Assembly (NCBI GenBank): GCA_015179025.1
Contig: WHUX01000056.1
Coordinates: 124,001-188,000, forward strand
DNA length: 64,000 nt
Direction of reading: 5' to 3'
Source: Terfezia claveryi
Taxonomy: Eukaryota > Ascomycota > Pezizomycetes > Pezizales > Pezizaceae
Under the pieces are notes generated by a model. It made no database searches. It was not told the origin of the DNA and was given only the letters and a program-made list of their open reading frames with translations. Position 1 is the first letter of the stretch, and each line of letters starts with the position of its first letter. Shown here one piece after another: positions 46,891-56,723 of this stretch. Both the position numbers and the translations under genes were made by a program.

Positions 46891-47954
46891 TCAATCATCC
46901 TGTAGCGCATCTAAAGCGCACCAAACCCAATCCCAATCCAAACGCGTGAACGCGCCATCATTCCAAAAAGGGTCCACAATCTCATCGTGGCCATCATCTG
47001 AGGTGTCATCATGGTTATCATCTGAGTCCTCTGAGGTGTTGGATGACCTCGAGAGCTCACTTGTAGAGATAAGGCTTTCACTACAGCAGGACGATAAATC
47101 GCTATACCCACAATCGGTAGGACTGCGGTCGGCATTGTCCTCGTCTTCAGAGTCATGCTCCACTTCGGCCTTAGGGCTATCAATGGGGCTGGGACTGTCG
47201 GCGATATCAAGTTCGGGTTGGTTAAACCTTCCATCTGGCTCTGATATATTGTCGGGGATATTTGTCAAATCCAGTTGGAGTATAATGCATCTCAATGGCC
47301 AATCAGGGCTCTCGGTGAGTTGCAAAATCTCTCGAGGTCTACATATGGTTAGCCTGCCGCTCTGTCTATATGCAAGAATTAGAAAGATACCTTCTTGAAG
47401 GCCGAAGCCAGACCTCTTGCCCACAACATAGTACTGTTATTCTAGGTGGGGGATGCCATTTTGCGGATATATACACAGGATGCCGGATGATTGCGCCATC
47501 AGGGATCCGGTGGGTCTGGGAGAGTATCTAGGATAAGGTAAGTCGGGACCCCAATGTTTCGGCGCAGTAGTTAACTTACTGACGGGAACCGCCAACCTTC
47601 GCATAAGCCCCATGATTCTTGGCTGCCAGACAGGTAATATTGAAAAAGGGTAACCCATAACAAATCATAGAGAGTATAGTCATCCAGGTAAAAGATTTGT
47701 GCACTGCTGTGCATGCTCATGGGGAATACCAGGTGACACCGATCGAACCAAATCCTCTCTAGAAGCTCCATGGCTACCGCTCGGGAGAGAATCTTAGTGG
47801 GGTCGAAACGGTCCACAACCAACTGTGTAGACTGGTATCTTACCAATTCCGTACCACGTAGACTAAGGAAGCATCGTAGCCCAAAGGCATCTCTCCACGG
47901 TTGCCGGAACTCTTCGAAAGCGAATTGATCTTCAGGATTGTGGTATTCCGCCAT
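46891..47954 (-). CDS. hAT cargo gene 2: 315-aa protein of unknown function
   Basis: Three exons, 47954-47580, 47515-47391 and 47338-46891 (948 bp, in frame, no stops). Introns of 64 and 52 bp have GTAAGT/CAG and GTATCT/TAG borders. Start MAEYHNPEDQFAFEEF, supported by the aligned ATG in copy B and its ATA remnant in copy A. Middle: VDRFDPTKILSRAV, IFYLDDYTLYDLLWVTLFQY, RIPDGAIIRHPVYI and VLCCGQEVWLRPSRR. The last exon has EILQLTESPDWPLR and LDLTNIPDNISEPDG, then a D/S/E-rich stretch and a W-rich end (DPFWNDGAFTRLDWDWVW). No family recognised and no signal peptide or membrane segment. It lies upstream of the transposase on the same strand. Conservation of this frame in three copies implies function for the transposon. 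Confidence 0.8.
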
Positions 47955-49563
47955 GTTGCAAAGTTGATATGACCGGTGACAATTACAATGCCGATCAACT
48001 ATATATAAGCAAATCTCCAAAAATCAGTTGTGGTGAGAAAGCCTAAATGGCAATGTCCTGTTTTGGTACTTTGGCAACCTCCTGCCCTTAGCGTTGGAAG
48101 ACCAAAATAGACTACTTCAGAAGGTAAGCTGGCTGGCTTTAGTCTCGGGAAAGACCGGCATAGCCCGTCTGGGTCAGGACAAGACATCTGTGAGAAAATT
48201 CATGACAACATCCGTGATAAGACATCCGTGACAAGACATCCGTGACAAGTCACATTAGGAAAAAAAAAAAAAAACATCCGTGACAAGACATCCGTGACAA
48301 GACATCCGTGACAAGTCACATTAGGAAAAAAAAAAAAAAAAAACATCCGTGACAAGATAACTCATATGTGACAAAATGAAATATCCGTGACAAGATAAAA
48401 TATCCGTGACAAGGTAAAATACCTGTGACAAGATAAATATCTATGACAACATAAGTATATCATAAGCTACCACCAAATGGAACTACCATCCTTCTCCACT
48501 CCAGCCAGGTGTACGTAGGACCTCCAACTTGGTCCATTATAGTACTGTCTATCCATGGGTCGATGGCATAATCTATCCCCATGTAATGGATGAGGTGACG
48601 AGGCGGATGGGGTTACGACGTGCTTTGACCTCAAGACACGGTAACGCGACAAAGCGATAATGGAAAGCTCATCTGACCAGTTGAATATTTACTAGTTGTT
48701 GAAAAGCACCGTTTACGTTGGCACAGTGCGTAGGTTCAAAGCACCACACAACCCCATCCACCTCACATTCCCATCTATTACGTTAAGAGTTAGTTTACCT
48801 AGCTAGTGCTGGGGACATCCCATCGACCTATTAATTATATGGCATTGATTCTCTACGAGGCTTGTGCCAACCAGACTAGGCATTGATCACTTCCTGAGGT
48901 ATAGGTCGAGGCAATGCAGGCAGGTTAGTGTCACAGTTCCGAAACATGTAGCACATGCCTATGTCCGAGGGACTGACCAGGGACATTGTTTGGGATTAGT
49001 TTGGGCTAGTGTCTGCTGGTGCCAGATAAATTCCGCATGTCCCCACCTCGTACTCACTGAATTTACTTCCTGTCCTCCATTATCTGCATCTCCTACTCCT
49101 GTCATTTCACAAGGTTTACTCACAGATATACTTTATTACTCCACCACACATTATGCGGAACAATTCGAGTAGTAGGCAAATGGCTGGATATTCAGCGAAT
49201 AGGTATGACTTTCTCATACTTTTTTGCTTGCCCCATATGAGGTTGCGTACATATCCCGCGTCATTTGAGTAGGTGCGATAGCCATGTGGGCTTGTCCATA
49301 CTGCGCGGTTCCAATGAACAGATGACAATGATCATATTTTCCTGTTACCTTGTAGCGGTTCACGTTTGAAGCGCCTGGCAACCACACTTGCTGGTGCTGG
49401 AAACAGATCTGCAGCGAGAAACGGGAAAGGGCGTAGCGGTATTGTGTGATAACTCACACGTGAATTGACATGGCCTTATTACGGCTTGCAGCTAACCTTT
49501 TTACATCCAAACTTTTAGTGATTATCAAACCCGATACGAGTGCGAAATCAACCACGATACCCG
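47955..49563. other. Central divergent region of hAT copy C
   Basis: 1.6 kb between the divergent starts of gene 2 (minus) and gene 3 (plus). The left part holds a CATCCGTGACAAGA minisatellite (48185-48450) with two A-runs. The rest has no convincing ORF and should contain the two promoters. Copies A and B have the same layout. Confidence 0.65.
48185..48450. repeat. CATCCGTGACAAGA minisatellite
   Basis: About 14 units of 13-16 bp with core TCCGTGACAAG, interrupted by two copies of TCACATTAGG plus an A-run. The core is the inverse complement of TGTCACGGA found elsewhere in the element. Confidence 0.85.
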
Positions 49564-50045
49564 ATGCTAGAGGTGCCAGCAACACCGAGCGAACCCTCAG
49601 AGGACGGAGAACAATTCAGAGATGGTAGGGTGGTTTTTGGCGTACTAAACATGGAGGTACAAGAGAGCAATACCGAGGCAGGGGTTAACAAAGAGAATGA
49701 GGAGCCTCTGTTTCATACCTCAAGGCAACCCCTATACCCGCCCTTTGAACAATCCCAAATTGAACAACTTCCCGCATCATTTGACACCCCCCTTCTCGGC
49801 AGCCAGAAAATTCCCCGTTGACTGTTTCTTTGCCTGCTGCTGGGACTATTATCGCAAGGACAACAGAGTCCAAAGAGCGGTCACGCCGGCGACGCAAGAT
49901 TCGCAAACAAAGGCGATGGCAAAGGCAGGTGCAGGAACGAGAGACGGAGGAGGTCGCTGGAGGGGGGGGGAATCTTACTATTGACATTGGGGCACGCTCT
50001 TCTCATTTTCATTTTAGCCCGATATCGTTCAATGTCACCAGTTAA
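49564..50045 (+). CDS. hAT cargo gene 3: small protein with KEN motif and basic C-terminus (one frame change)
   Basis: Starts MLEVPATPSEPSEDGEQF; copy B has MVEVPATPSEAETEG. Conserved pieces are NMEVQESNTEAGVNKENEE (a KEN motif, also in copy B), Y-PFEQSQ-E then SFD, and after the frame change SPLTVSLPAAGT, SKERSRRRRKIRKQRRWQRQ, NLTIDIG and SSHFHFSP. The N-part and the basic C-part are in different frames, with the change at a C-run (49787-49792); copy B needs the same shift at its own C-run. No known domain. The basic region could bind DNA or act as a nuclear signal. First gene of the H3-side cluster. Confidence 0.65.
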
Positions 50046-50719
50046 ACCATGGACTATTTTATCATACGTAGATTTGAGTGTAGTTGGATTTCATAAAACA
50101 AGTAAGAACTTATTAGTTTGGTTGAAATACCCCTCGCAAGAATTTAAGGTGCACGATCGTCGTAACGCTAGTCGCATGTCCGTGTTCGGTTAACCACATC
50201 AAGGTTTGCTTGTATACAAAGAATGTATTCTTTTATTTGCACGAACTCGGTATTGTTGGTCAACTTCCGTTTATCTTCAACTTTCACCGAATCGTCAGCA
50301 TTCCCACTGAGAATCGGACACATTTACATGTGTAGTACGATAAGCAACGGTATGCCTATCCAAGTCAGTCACGAGACTAGGCATGGAGGTCGTCACGGAG
50401 GCCGAATTGAAAAGCCTGGTGCAGAAAGTTAGCTCAATTCACTAACGAAGAATCACAGACACCTCCTTCTGCATAACAGGCTGTGAAGATTAACCAAGGC
50501 GTAAGTCGTTGTTCGTTGTCACAGAGGTCGTGTCGGGAAGCCTGAAGTGGCAAGAAAGCATTCACTAATGAATTCCATAACCCGCTATGAAGTTACATAA
50601 GAGGTATGTAGTCAAGGTCGTATGTCACGGAGCCTGTTAGGGAGGCTGTCACGGAGGTCGTTTCGGGGAGCGTGAAGTGGAACGACTGTTCACTAATGAA
50701 GATTCTTTAAGTATCCACA
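50046..50719. other. Spacer between gene 3 and gene 4 in hAT copy C
   Basis: 674 bp with several GTCACGGAGGTCGT / CACGGAGGC repeats (50375-50690). No gene. The matching spacer in copy B (56126-56723) has the same type of repeat in decayed form (CTCCATGACATC, 56385-56445). Confidence 0.65.
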
Positions 50720-52154
50720 ATGCCGTCAAAAAGAAAGACGCAAGCCGAATTAGCAATCAAGCGCAAACCCAGCTCGTCACCCGAACCTATTCCGAAAAAA
50801 GCCAAGCCAACAGGCACAGCGAAGACAAGAAAGACCAGAGCAGAATCACCAATCATCCCCCCACCCGCAAGGAATCCATATGCCATGTATGCTGACTTCA
50901 ACTGGGGGCCGTGGGAATTTAATCCGGACACGGAATTTAGTGGTGGGAGGAAGGCAACGGGGCTCTCTATACATCCACACACCAAGAAAATTCGGGAACA
51001 ACAGCAGAAATTGCTTGGACCCCCCTTGGCGTGGGAGCGAGCCAAGGATTGGAAGCGGCAAAAGGTCAACAGGGATCTCAAGGGCGGGATCCAAGATCCC
51101 CACCAGGCTACACACATTGGGAGGCCAATCGGTACCCTAAGATGCATGTTAAAGCATGAGGAATTCGGAAAATTACAAACACTTGTGCAAAGGACTTGGG
51201 AGGACACGTTCCAGCGCAAGAAGGCCTATATTCTATACCAATGGTATGAGCTGTCAGACGAGCAGAAGAGAAGGTATCTGGAATTGGAGGACCACAAAGA
51301 CCTTCCGAATTGGCAAATTCCTCGTCGAGATTTGCCTAAAACAGAGGTGCAGGGACCTAGGGTAGTGCCAACCAGACTAGCTAGGGTACAGCGCGTGCAG
51401 CAGTTCGCTGTGGTCATTAGCGTTGTACCCATAAACCGCCATGCGTATGCAAAATTTGAAGAACCAATCGAAGGTGACGCAGGACACAAGACTAGAGCGC
51501 ACGAAGGCGCATTACCTAAAACAGAGGTGCAGGGACCTAGGGTAGTGCCAACCAGACTAGCTAGGGTACAGCGCGTGCAGCAGTTCGCTGTGGTCATTAG
51601 CGTTGTACCCATAAACCGCCATGCGTATGCAAAATTTGAAGAACCAATCGAAGGTGATGCAGGACACAAGACTAGAGCGCAGGAAGGCGCATTATCAATA
51701 GCTGACCAGGAGGAATTAGCCGAAGGCGGTGCCGACGATTGCTTAAGTGATGAGGATGTTGGGACCAACATGGAAGAGGTAGGTGCATTCCTCGCAGGCT
51801 CGTGCCATTCCATCATCTAAATCCCAGAATTTCACCACTCGATAGGACTCCGATGACAAACCCAACAAGGAAGATGATGATGAGGATACAGGGCTATGGC
51901 GCAAATGGGAGGCTTTGGATGTTTCTTCGGAAGAAGAAGCTCAACTAACTGAGGCCGACTCGAACGAACGAAGACCGAAGAAGCCCGTCAAGGCCATATT
52001 AAATGAAGGACTTTTGTCAGGGAACACAGAAGATGAGGACTATCGGGACTCCAGCTCGGACGAGGAGGAGGACAAGGATAAGGACGAGGAGGAGGACGAG
52101 GATAAGGACGAGGAGGAGGACGAGGATGAGGATGGGGATGAGAATGAGGATTAG
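50720..52154 (+). CDS. hAT cargo gene 4: 455-aa protein, basic N-terminus and long acidic tail
   Basis: Exon 1 50720-51778, intron 51779-51845 (GTAGGT...ATAG), exon 2 51846-52154; the splice is confirmed by copy B. N-terminus: MPSKRKTQAELAIKRKPSS, then KAKPTGTAKTRKTRAES; copy B has four full RAELA repeats here. Middle: PYAMYADFNWGPWEF, KKAYILYQWYELSDEQKRRY, which faintly recalls the last helix of an HMG box. Next, a 60-residue module duplicated in tandem (51331-51690). Exon 2 is acidic (DDEDTGLWRKWEAL, DVSSEEEAQL, then a D/E/K run of about 35 residues). Acidic tails are typical of histone chaperones; with an H3-like gene next door, a chaperone or loading partner is a reasonable but unproven idea. 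Confidence 0.75.
51331..51690 (+). repeat. 180-bp tandem duplication inside gene 4
   Basis: 51331-51510 and 51511-51690 differ at only a few bases. Each encodes TEVQGPRVVPTRLARVQRV, then QQFAVVISVVPINRHAYAKF. Copy B has one copy only (QQFIVVINIVPINRRAYARF at about 55240-55290). Confidence 0.95.
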
Positions 52155-52896
52155 GGTGAGTTAGATGATCAGGGTGTGGATGAGGTTTAGGATGCGGGAA
52201 GAACGTAACTATTACACTGATGATGATGATGATGATGAAGCAGGCCAGGGCATGCACAATGGGGGAGTATTTCGTTTTCGTTTTATTGTCACGGATTCAG
52301 AGCTTGTCACGGATTCAGAACTTGTCACGGATCCCATTAATACTCATTCCTTAACCATTTCTTAAGCGTTTTTTGAGATTGAATTGTACCCACTATTTCT
52401 GTGTTTTTTAGTTTGTTTGTTTTTTGGAGTTTCTCTGTGTTTTGGATAACTAGTAGTCGATGCTAGTTCACAGTCTAATGATCGAGGCTGGGGGGTATTA
52501 CTTGAGTTCCGTTGGAAAACAAAGGTATGTTAGCTGGTTCCTCCTTTTGTTCACCGAGATGACTGATGACGGCAAATGCAGTTTATTGGGGATGGAGACG
52601 AACAATGAATTACACTTAGTTCTCGAGTTCTTTGTTTTGGAGATGGAGATGAACAAGGAATTACACTTTGTTCTTAAGTTGTTTCGTTGATTTTCAATGC
52701 ACTTCCGCCCCTCACGTGACCTAGAAGCAAATATGGATAGATACATATAGAGGCAAACTTCCACTCCCATTGCTCAGAATCTAAATACACAGGCAAACTT
52801 CCACTCCCATTGCTCAATCCTTTGAACCTCGTGCCTCTGCAACATTCTGACGGAGCGGAAATAACAGGTCCTATAAACCAGAGACAAATACACATA
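52155..52896. other. Spacer between gene 4 and the H3-like gene in hAT copy C
   Basis: 742 bp. TTGTCACGGATTCAGA occurs three times (52288-52330). A 29-bp direct repeat with AGGCAAACTTCCACTCCCA is at about 52751 and 52791, just upstream of the H3-like ATG. No gene. Confidence 0.65.
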
Positions 52897-53599
52897 ATGG
52901 CAACAACCAAAACAAAACCGAGAAACATTAAGACGATGGGGGGCCAGCAACGCAAGCCGAAAAACATAAAGACGATGGGGGGCCAGAAACTCACGCCCAA
53001 AAAGACGAAAGTACCCCCTGCTCAAGCCGCGCCCAAAAGAGGAAAGTGGCCCCTGTCCCAAAAACGCGGGCTATACGGGTGCAAAAGAAGCGAATGAAGA
53101 GGAAGGGGGGTAAGAACTCCGGAGTCCAATCCCACTTCCTTTGAACATGGAATACTAAGTCCCATGTCAGTGTCAATTGTGCAGCAGATCAAGAAACAAC
53201 AGTTCAGCGCACAACTAATCATACCGAAAACTTCCTTCCGACGGTTATGTCGGGAGATAGTACAGGATGTGAACCTTAAATTCAATAACATTCCTAACAT
53301 ACTGGGTAGACGTACAAATGTGGACAGAATTGGGATTATGGCCACCAATGCCCTACAAACGGCTACAGAAGCATACCTACATGAGTTTTTTACAGGTAAT
53401 AAGTCATACGTCGCAGGTAAAATTTTGTCGGGGTGATCCTAACATGGCCTATGGAACAGCAATCAACCTATTGGCAACCCAGAGTGGGAACACAAACCCT
53501 CCACGTCAGACAATCCTGCAAAGGGATGTGACGTTGTGGCGTCAAGTGGAAGCAAATCGCCTGTGCGGGGGTAATATGCCGATGAACCCTGCTGGCTAG
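52897..53599 (+). CDS. hAT cargo: divergent histone H3-like protein
   Basis: Exon 1 52897-53109, intron 53110-53170, exon 2 53171-53395, intron 53396-53459 (branch CCTAAC), exon 3 53460-53599. The start MATTKTKPRNIKT resembles the H3 tail start, with a repeated basic NIKTMGGQ. Fold: GVSIVQQIKKQQF (alpha-N), AQLIIPKTSFRRLCREIVQD (alpha-1), a loop longer than in H3, then NALQTATEAYLHEFF (alpha-2), PPRQTILQRDV-LWRQ (loop 2/alpha-3). Canonical H3 has LLIRKLPFQRLVREIAQD, ALQEA-EAYL and RVTI-PKDIQLARR there. The longer loop 1 recalls CENP-A. Exons 2-3 are open, but the tail exon changes frame once near 53040; otherwise translation would have to start at ATG 53094. It would act in chromatin. Fold assignment strong; role unknown. 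Confidence 0.88.
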
Positions 53600-54389
53600 A
53601 GGCTAGGCCTAGTTTTTTGGTGTTTTTTTTTTGGTTGTGTTATTCTTTGGTTGTGTTTTTTTTTGGTTGTGTTATTCTTTGGTTGTGTTTTTTTTGGGTT
53701 GTGTTTTTGTTTGGTTGTGTTTTTCTTTGGTTGTGTTTTATATTGAGGATATGGAGGCTAGGGTTATTATTTGGGTTATGTTATTCTTTGGTTGTATTTT
53801 ATGTGAGGGAATAGAGATGTTAGAATTGATTTGTGGGATTGGCAGCAAAGAGTAGTGGGGTTAGGTTCGTGAAGAAGGTTGTGATCGAGGATGGAGTAGC
53901 AAATAAAATAGAAGGGGACGTTGAGAGCATGAGGGGACGAGAAAACGTAACGATTTGCGAGAATTGGTGACAACATTTGACAATTCCGTGACAACTTAGA
54001 ATAGTTAAGTGACAACGCATCAGTAACAACGATTCCGTGACAACGATTCCGTGACAACGATTCCGTGACAACGATTCCGGGACAACGATTCCGTGACAAT
54101 GATTCCGTAACAACGAGCGATCTGTAATAAAGAATTGTTACAAATTGTAAGTATACTAAAGGGATTACGATGCGAATAGGCAGTATGGTGTCTAAAACAA
54201 GTGGGAAACAAATACCAGTCTGTGAAAAGGAGAGGCTTGGCGAGTACTCGTCGGCTACTCGGAGCGACCCGAGTTTTCCAGAAGAAGTAAAAAGCCGACT
54301 CGCCGGCACGGGGGGAGTAAAAAAAATCGGCCGTCGGCGCGAGTCTTGGTGACTCGGCGCGGAGGAAAATCGGCTCGCTGCGCACGCTA
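53600..54389. other. hAT copy C end beyond the H3-like gene
   Basis: Contains a GGTTGTGTTATTCTTT-type minisatellite (53618-53790), a 14-bp AACGATTCCGTGAC array (53990-54110), GC-rich subterminal repeats (GGCGAGTACTCGTCGGC) and the right terminal repeat. ORFs here are translations of the repeats. Confidence 0.75.
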
Positions 54390-54563
54390 AAAGTAGTAGA
54401 TACAATTAAACCTCAGAAAATTGTTAACGAAAGACCATTCACAGCATCCGTAACAAGTTCTCCATCAGTGACATTTTTTCCATCCATGACAAGTTTTCCA
54501 TCCGTAACATATTTTCCATCCATGACACTAAAAAGAAATCTAAATTAGTTCCCATTCTCCTCC
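54390..54563. other. hAT copy B spacer beyond the copy C insertion
   Basis: Begins with the second AAAGTAGT target copy, then decayed TCCATCCGTAACA / CATGACA repeats. Continues the spacer of 42322-42834. Confidence 0.7.
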
Positions 54564-56125
54564 CTAGTTTGCTTTTTCCCTATCCTCAATATAATTGTCA
54601 CCTTTATTATCATACTTACCCTCATCCTCATCTGCTGGCTCATCTTTCTCCCCATCATTGCCTGTGACTTGCTTCTCACCTTTGTCATCTTTATTGTTGT
54701 CGCTTGTTGTCATCGCAGCACCTTGGCGTAAAATCCACTGATATACTCGTTCATTAACTTCGCAATCATTCTCCTCGGTGGAATCCCTATAGTCCTCATT
54801 TTTGGTGTCACTTGGAAGCAATTCGGCAGGTCTATCTCCACTAGGCACTGACAACACCTTTCCCTATTTGCTGGAGTCGGATTCAGTTGATTGAGCTTCT
54901 TCTTCTGAAGAACCCTCTAAAGCTACCCATCGGCCCCATAGTCCTATATCTTCATCATCATCTTGCTTGTTGAGTTTGTCATCATAGTCCTATCTACTTG
55001 TAAGTAAAGTTCTCAGATTTAGATCAAGCACGAGGAAGCACCTACCTCTTCAATATCCGTCCCAATGTCCTCATCACTTAAGCAATCATCGGCACCCCCC
55101 TCAGCTAACTCCTCTTGTATAGTCTACATCCTGCTATCAATTGCTAGTGGTGTGTTGGGCCCTATATCACTAGTCCCATACCCAGACACTGTGTCACATT
55201 CGGTTGGCTCATTAAATCGGGCATATGCTCGGCGGTTGATTGGCACAATGTTAATGACTACTATGAATTGCTGTACTGCCTTTACTCCTATTGCTTCCAA
55301 CTCAGTATTGGGAATTTTGAATTCAGAGAGCTCTTCTTGCTCCTGTAATTCCAAATAGACTCGCTTCTGATTGTCAGATAGCTGATGCTACTAGTATAAA
55401 ATATATGCCTTTTTGCAGATAAATATCAGATCGCAATTCCTTTGAACTAGTTGTTCAAAGTTGCCTCATTCCACATCGGTTAATGAGGCCCTTTGGGTGC
55501 CTATTGCCCTTCCAGTAGTAGTGGCATGTTCAGCCTCCTTAATCCCTGCTTTGAGCACCCTGTTTACCTTTTGCCTTTTCCAGTCCTTGGCCCGCTCCTA
55601 TGATAGTGGGGGTCTAAGCAGTTTCTTGTGTGTATCTCGAATTTTTTTCATATGGGGATTAGTGAAGGTGCCCTATACCTTCCTCCCTCTACTAAATTCT
55701 ATGTCTGGATTAAACTCTCGATGGCCCTATGGAAAGTCGGCATATTTGGCATAAAGATTCTTTGGAACATCCTCGGCAAGTTCGGCTCTTGGTGTGCTTC
55801 TTGTTGGAACATCTGCAATTGGGGGTGGGTAGAAGGCTAGTTCAGCTCTTGTCCTTCTCTTTGTTAGAACATTCTCAACTGGGGGTGGGATGAGGGCTAG
55901 TTCGGCTCTTGTCCTTCTTCTTGGAACATCCTCAATTGGGTGAGCTAATTCTGCTCTTGTCTTCCTTTTTTTGGGAACATGCTCTATGCGAGTTGTCAGC
56001 ATCTTCACGACCGGGCTGCCTGGTGCTCCTAAGGTTGTCTTTCTTTTTTTCTGCATGGGAGGTTCTGGTACTGGGCTGGTTGGCGCTTTACCAGTTGTCT
56101 TTTTCTTCTCAAGATGGTTTGGCAT
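54564..56125 (-). pseudogene. Gene 4 of hAT copy B
   Basis: Start MPNHLEKKK at 56125. Basic repeats: KKRKTRAELAHPIEDVP, RRRTRAELALIPPPVENV, KRRTRAELAFYPPPIADVP, RSTPRAELAEDVPK; then NLYAKYADF, as copy C's YAMYADF. A single QQFIVVINIVPINRRAYARF module follows. The acidic exon is after the GTAGGT intron: LEGSSEEEAQ-TE-DS and DTKNEDYRDSTEEND, with a longer tail than copy C (VYQWILRQGA then K/D/E-rich). TAG, TGA and TAA codons throughout. The clean repeats make this copy the best guide to the N-terminal domain. Confidence 0.8.
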
Positions 56126-56723
56126 TGCGAATACTTAAACACAAACTTCGTCAGTAGTCTTTCCACTTTAGGCTCAACCTCGTTCCCTTGACACGACCTC
56201 CATGACACCTCTATAACAACCTCCATGACACGATTTTGTAAAACATACATCTTGGTTTTGCTAGTTATTTAGATAGGAATGTCTGTGATTGACATAAATG
56301 ATAGTCAGTGAATAAGCTAACTATCATTCAACTTCAAATTTCTGGACACGACCTCCGTCATAGCCTCTGTAATATCTTCCATGACAGCCTCCATGACATC
56401 CTCCATGACGGCCTTCATGACATCCTCTGTGACGGCCTCCATGACATGGCTTTGGAACACATACCCCGTCGTTATCTTCACTGCAGATTATATAAATAGA
56501 AATCACCATTGAAGTGCTGACGATTCCTTAGAATTTGCAGATAAATGGAAGATGACCACTAAAAACCTCTGTTCATACAAATAACGGAATTCATTCTTTG
56601 TTTACAAGCAAACCTGGATGCTATTAACCGAACACGGGAATGTGACTAGCATCACCATGATACATGTACCTATCATTGTGAATTTTACTTACAGTTAAAT
56701 CTACGCATGAATATATTAGTAGT
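56126..56723. other. Spacer between gene 4 and gene 3 in hAT copy B
   Basis: 598 bp with a repeat CTCCATGACATC / CTCTGTGACGGC (56355-56450) equivalent to the CACGGAGG repeats of copy C. No gene. Confidence 0.65.

Larger units (their letters stand above)
42835..54389 (-). mobile_element. hAT copy C: 11,555-bp hAT transposon with four cargo genes
   Basis: Ends TAGTGTGTGCGTCGGCCC (42835) and, on the other strand, TAGCGTGCGCAGCGAGCC (54389). Target duplication AAAGTAGT (8 bp) at 42827-42834 and 54390-54397; copy A has the uninterrupted site at about 15187. The minus strand carries the transposase and gene 2; the plus strand carries gene 3, gene 4 and the H3-like gene. Three cargo reading frames are open and the other breaks are few (two TGA codons in the transposase, single frame breaks in gene 3 and the H3 tail). 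This is the youngest of the three nested family members. Size and gene content are far above the usual 2.5-5 kb of hAT elements. Confidence 0.93.

Noticed and set aside
48467..49328. Several 60-100 codon ORFs in the central region of hAT copy C
   Set aside because: No conservation in the matching regions of copies A and B and no recognisable motif; most likely chance.
53617..53855. Possible small membrane protein (runs of F, V, L, W)
   Set aside because: The sequence is a GGTTGTGTTATTCTTT minisatellite; hydrophobicity comes from the repeat, and it is not conserved in copies A or B.
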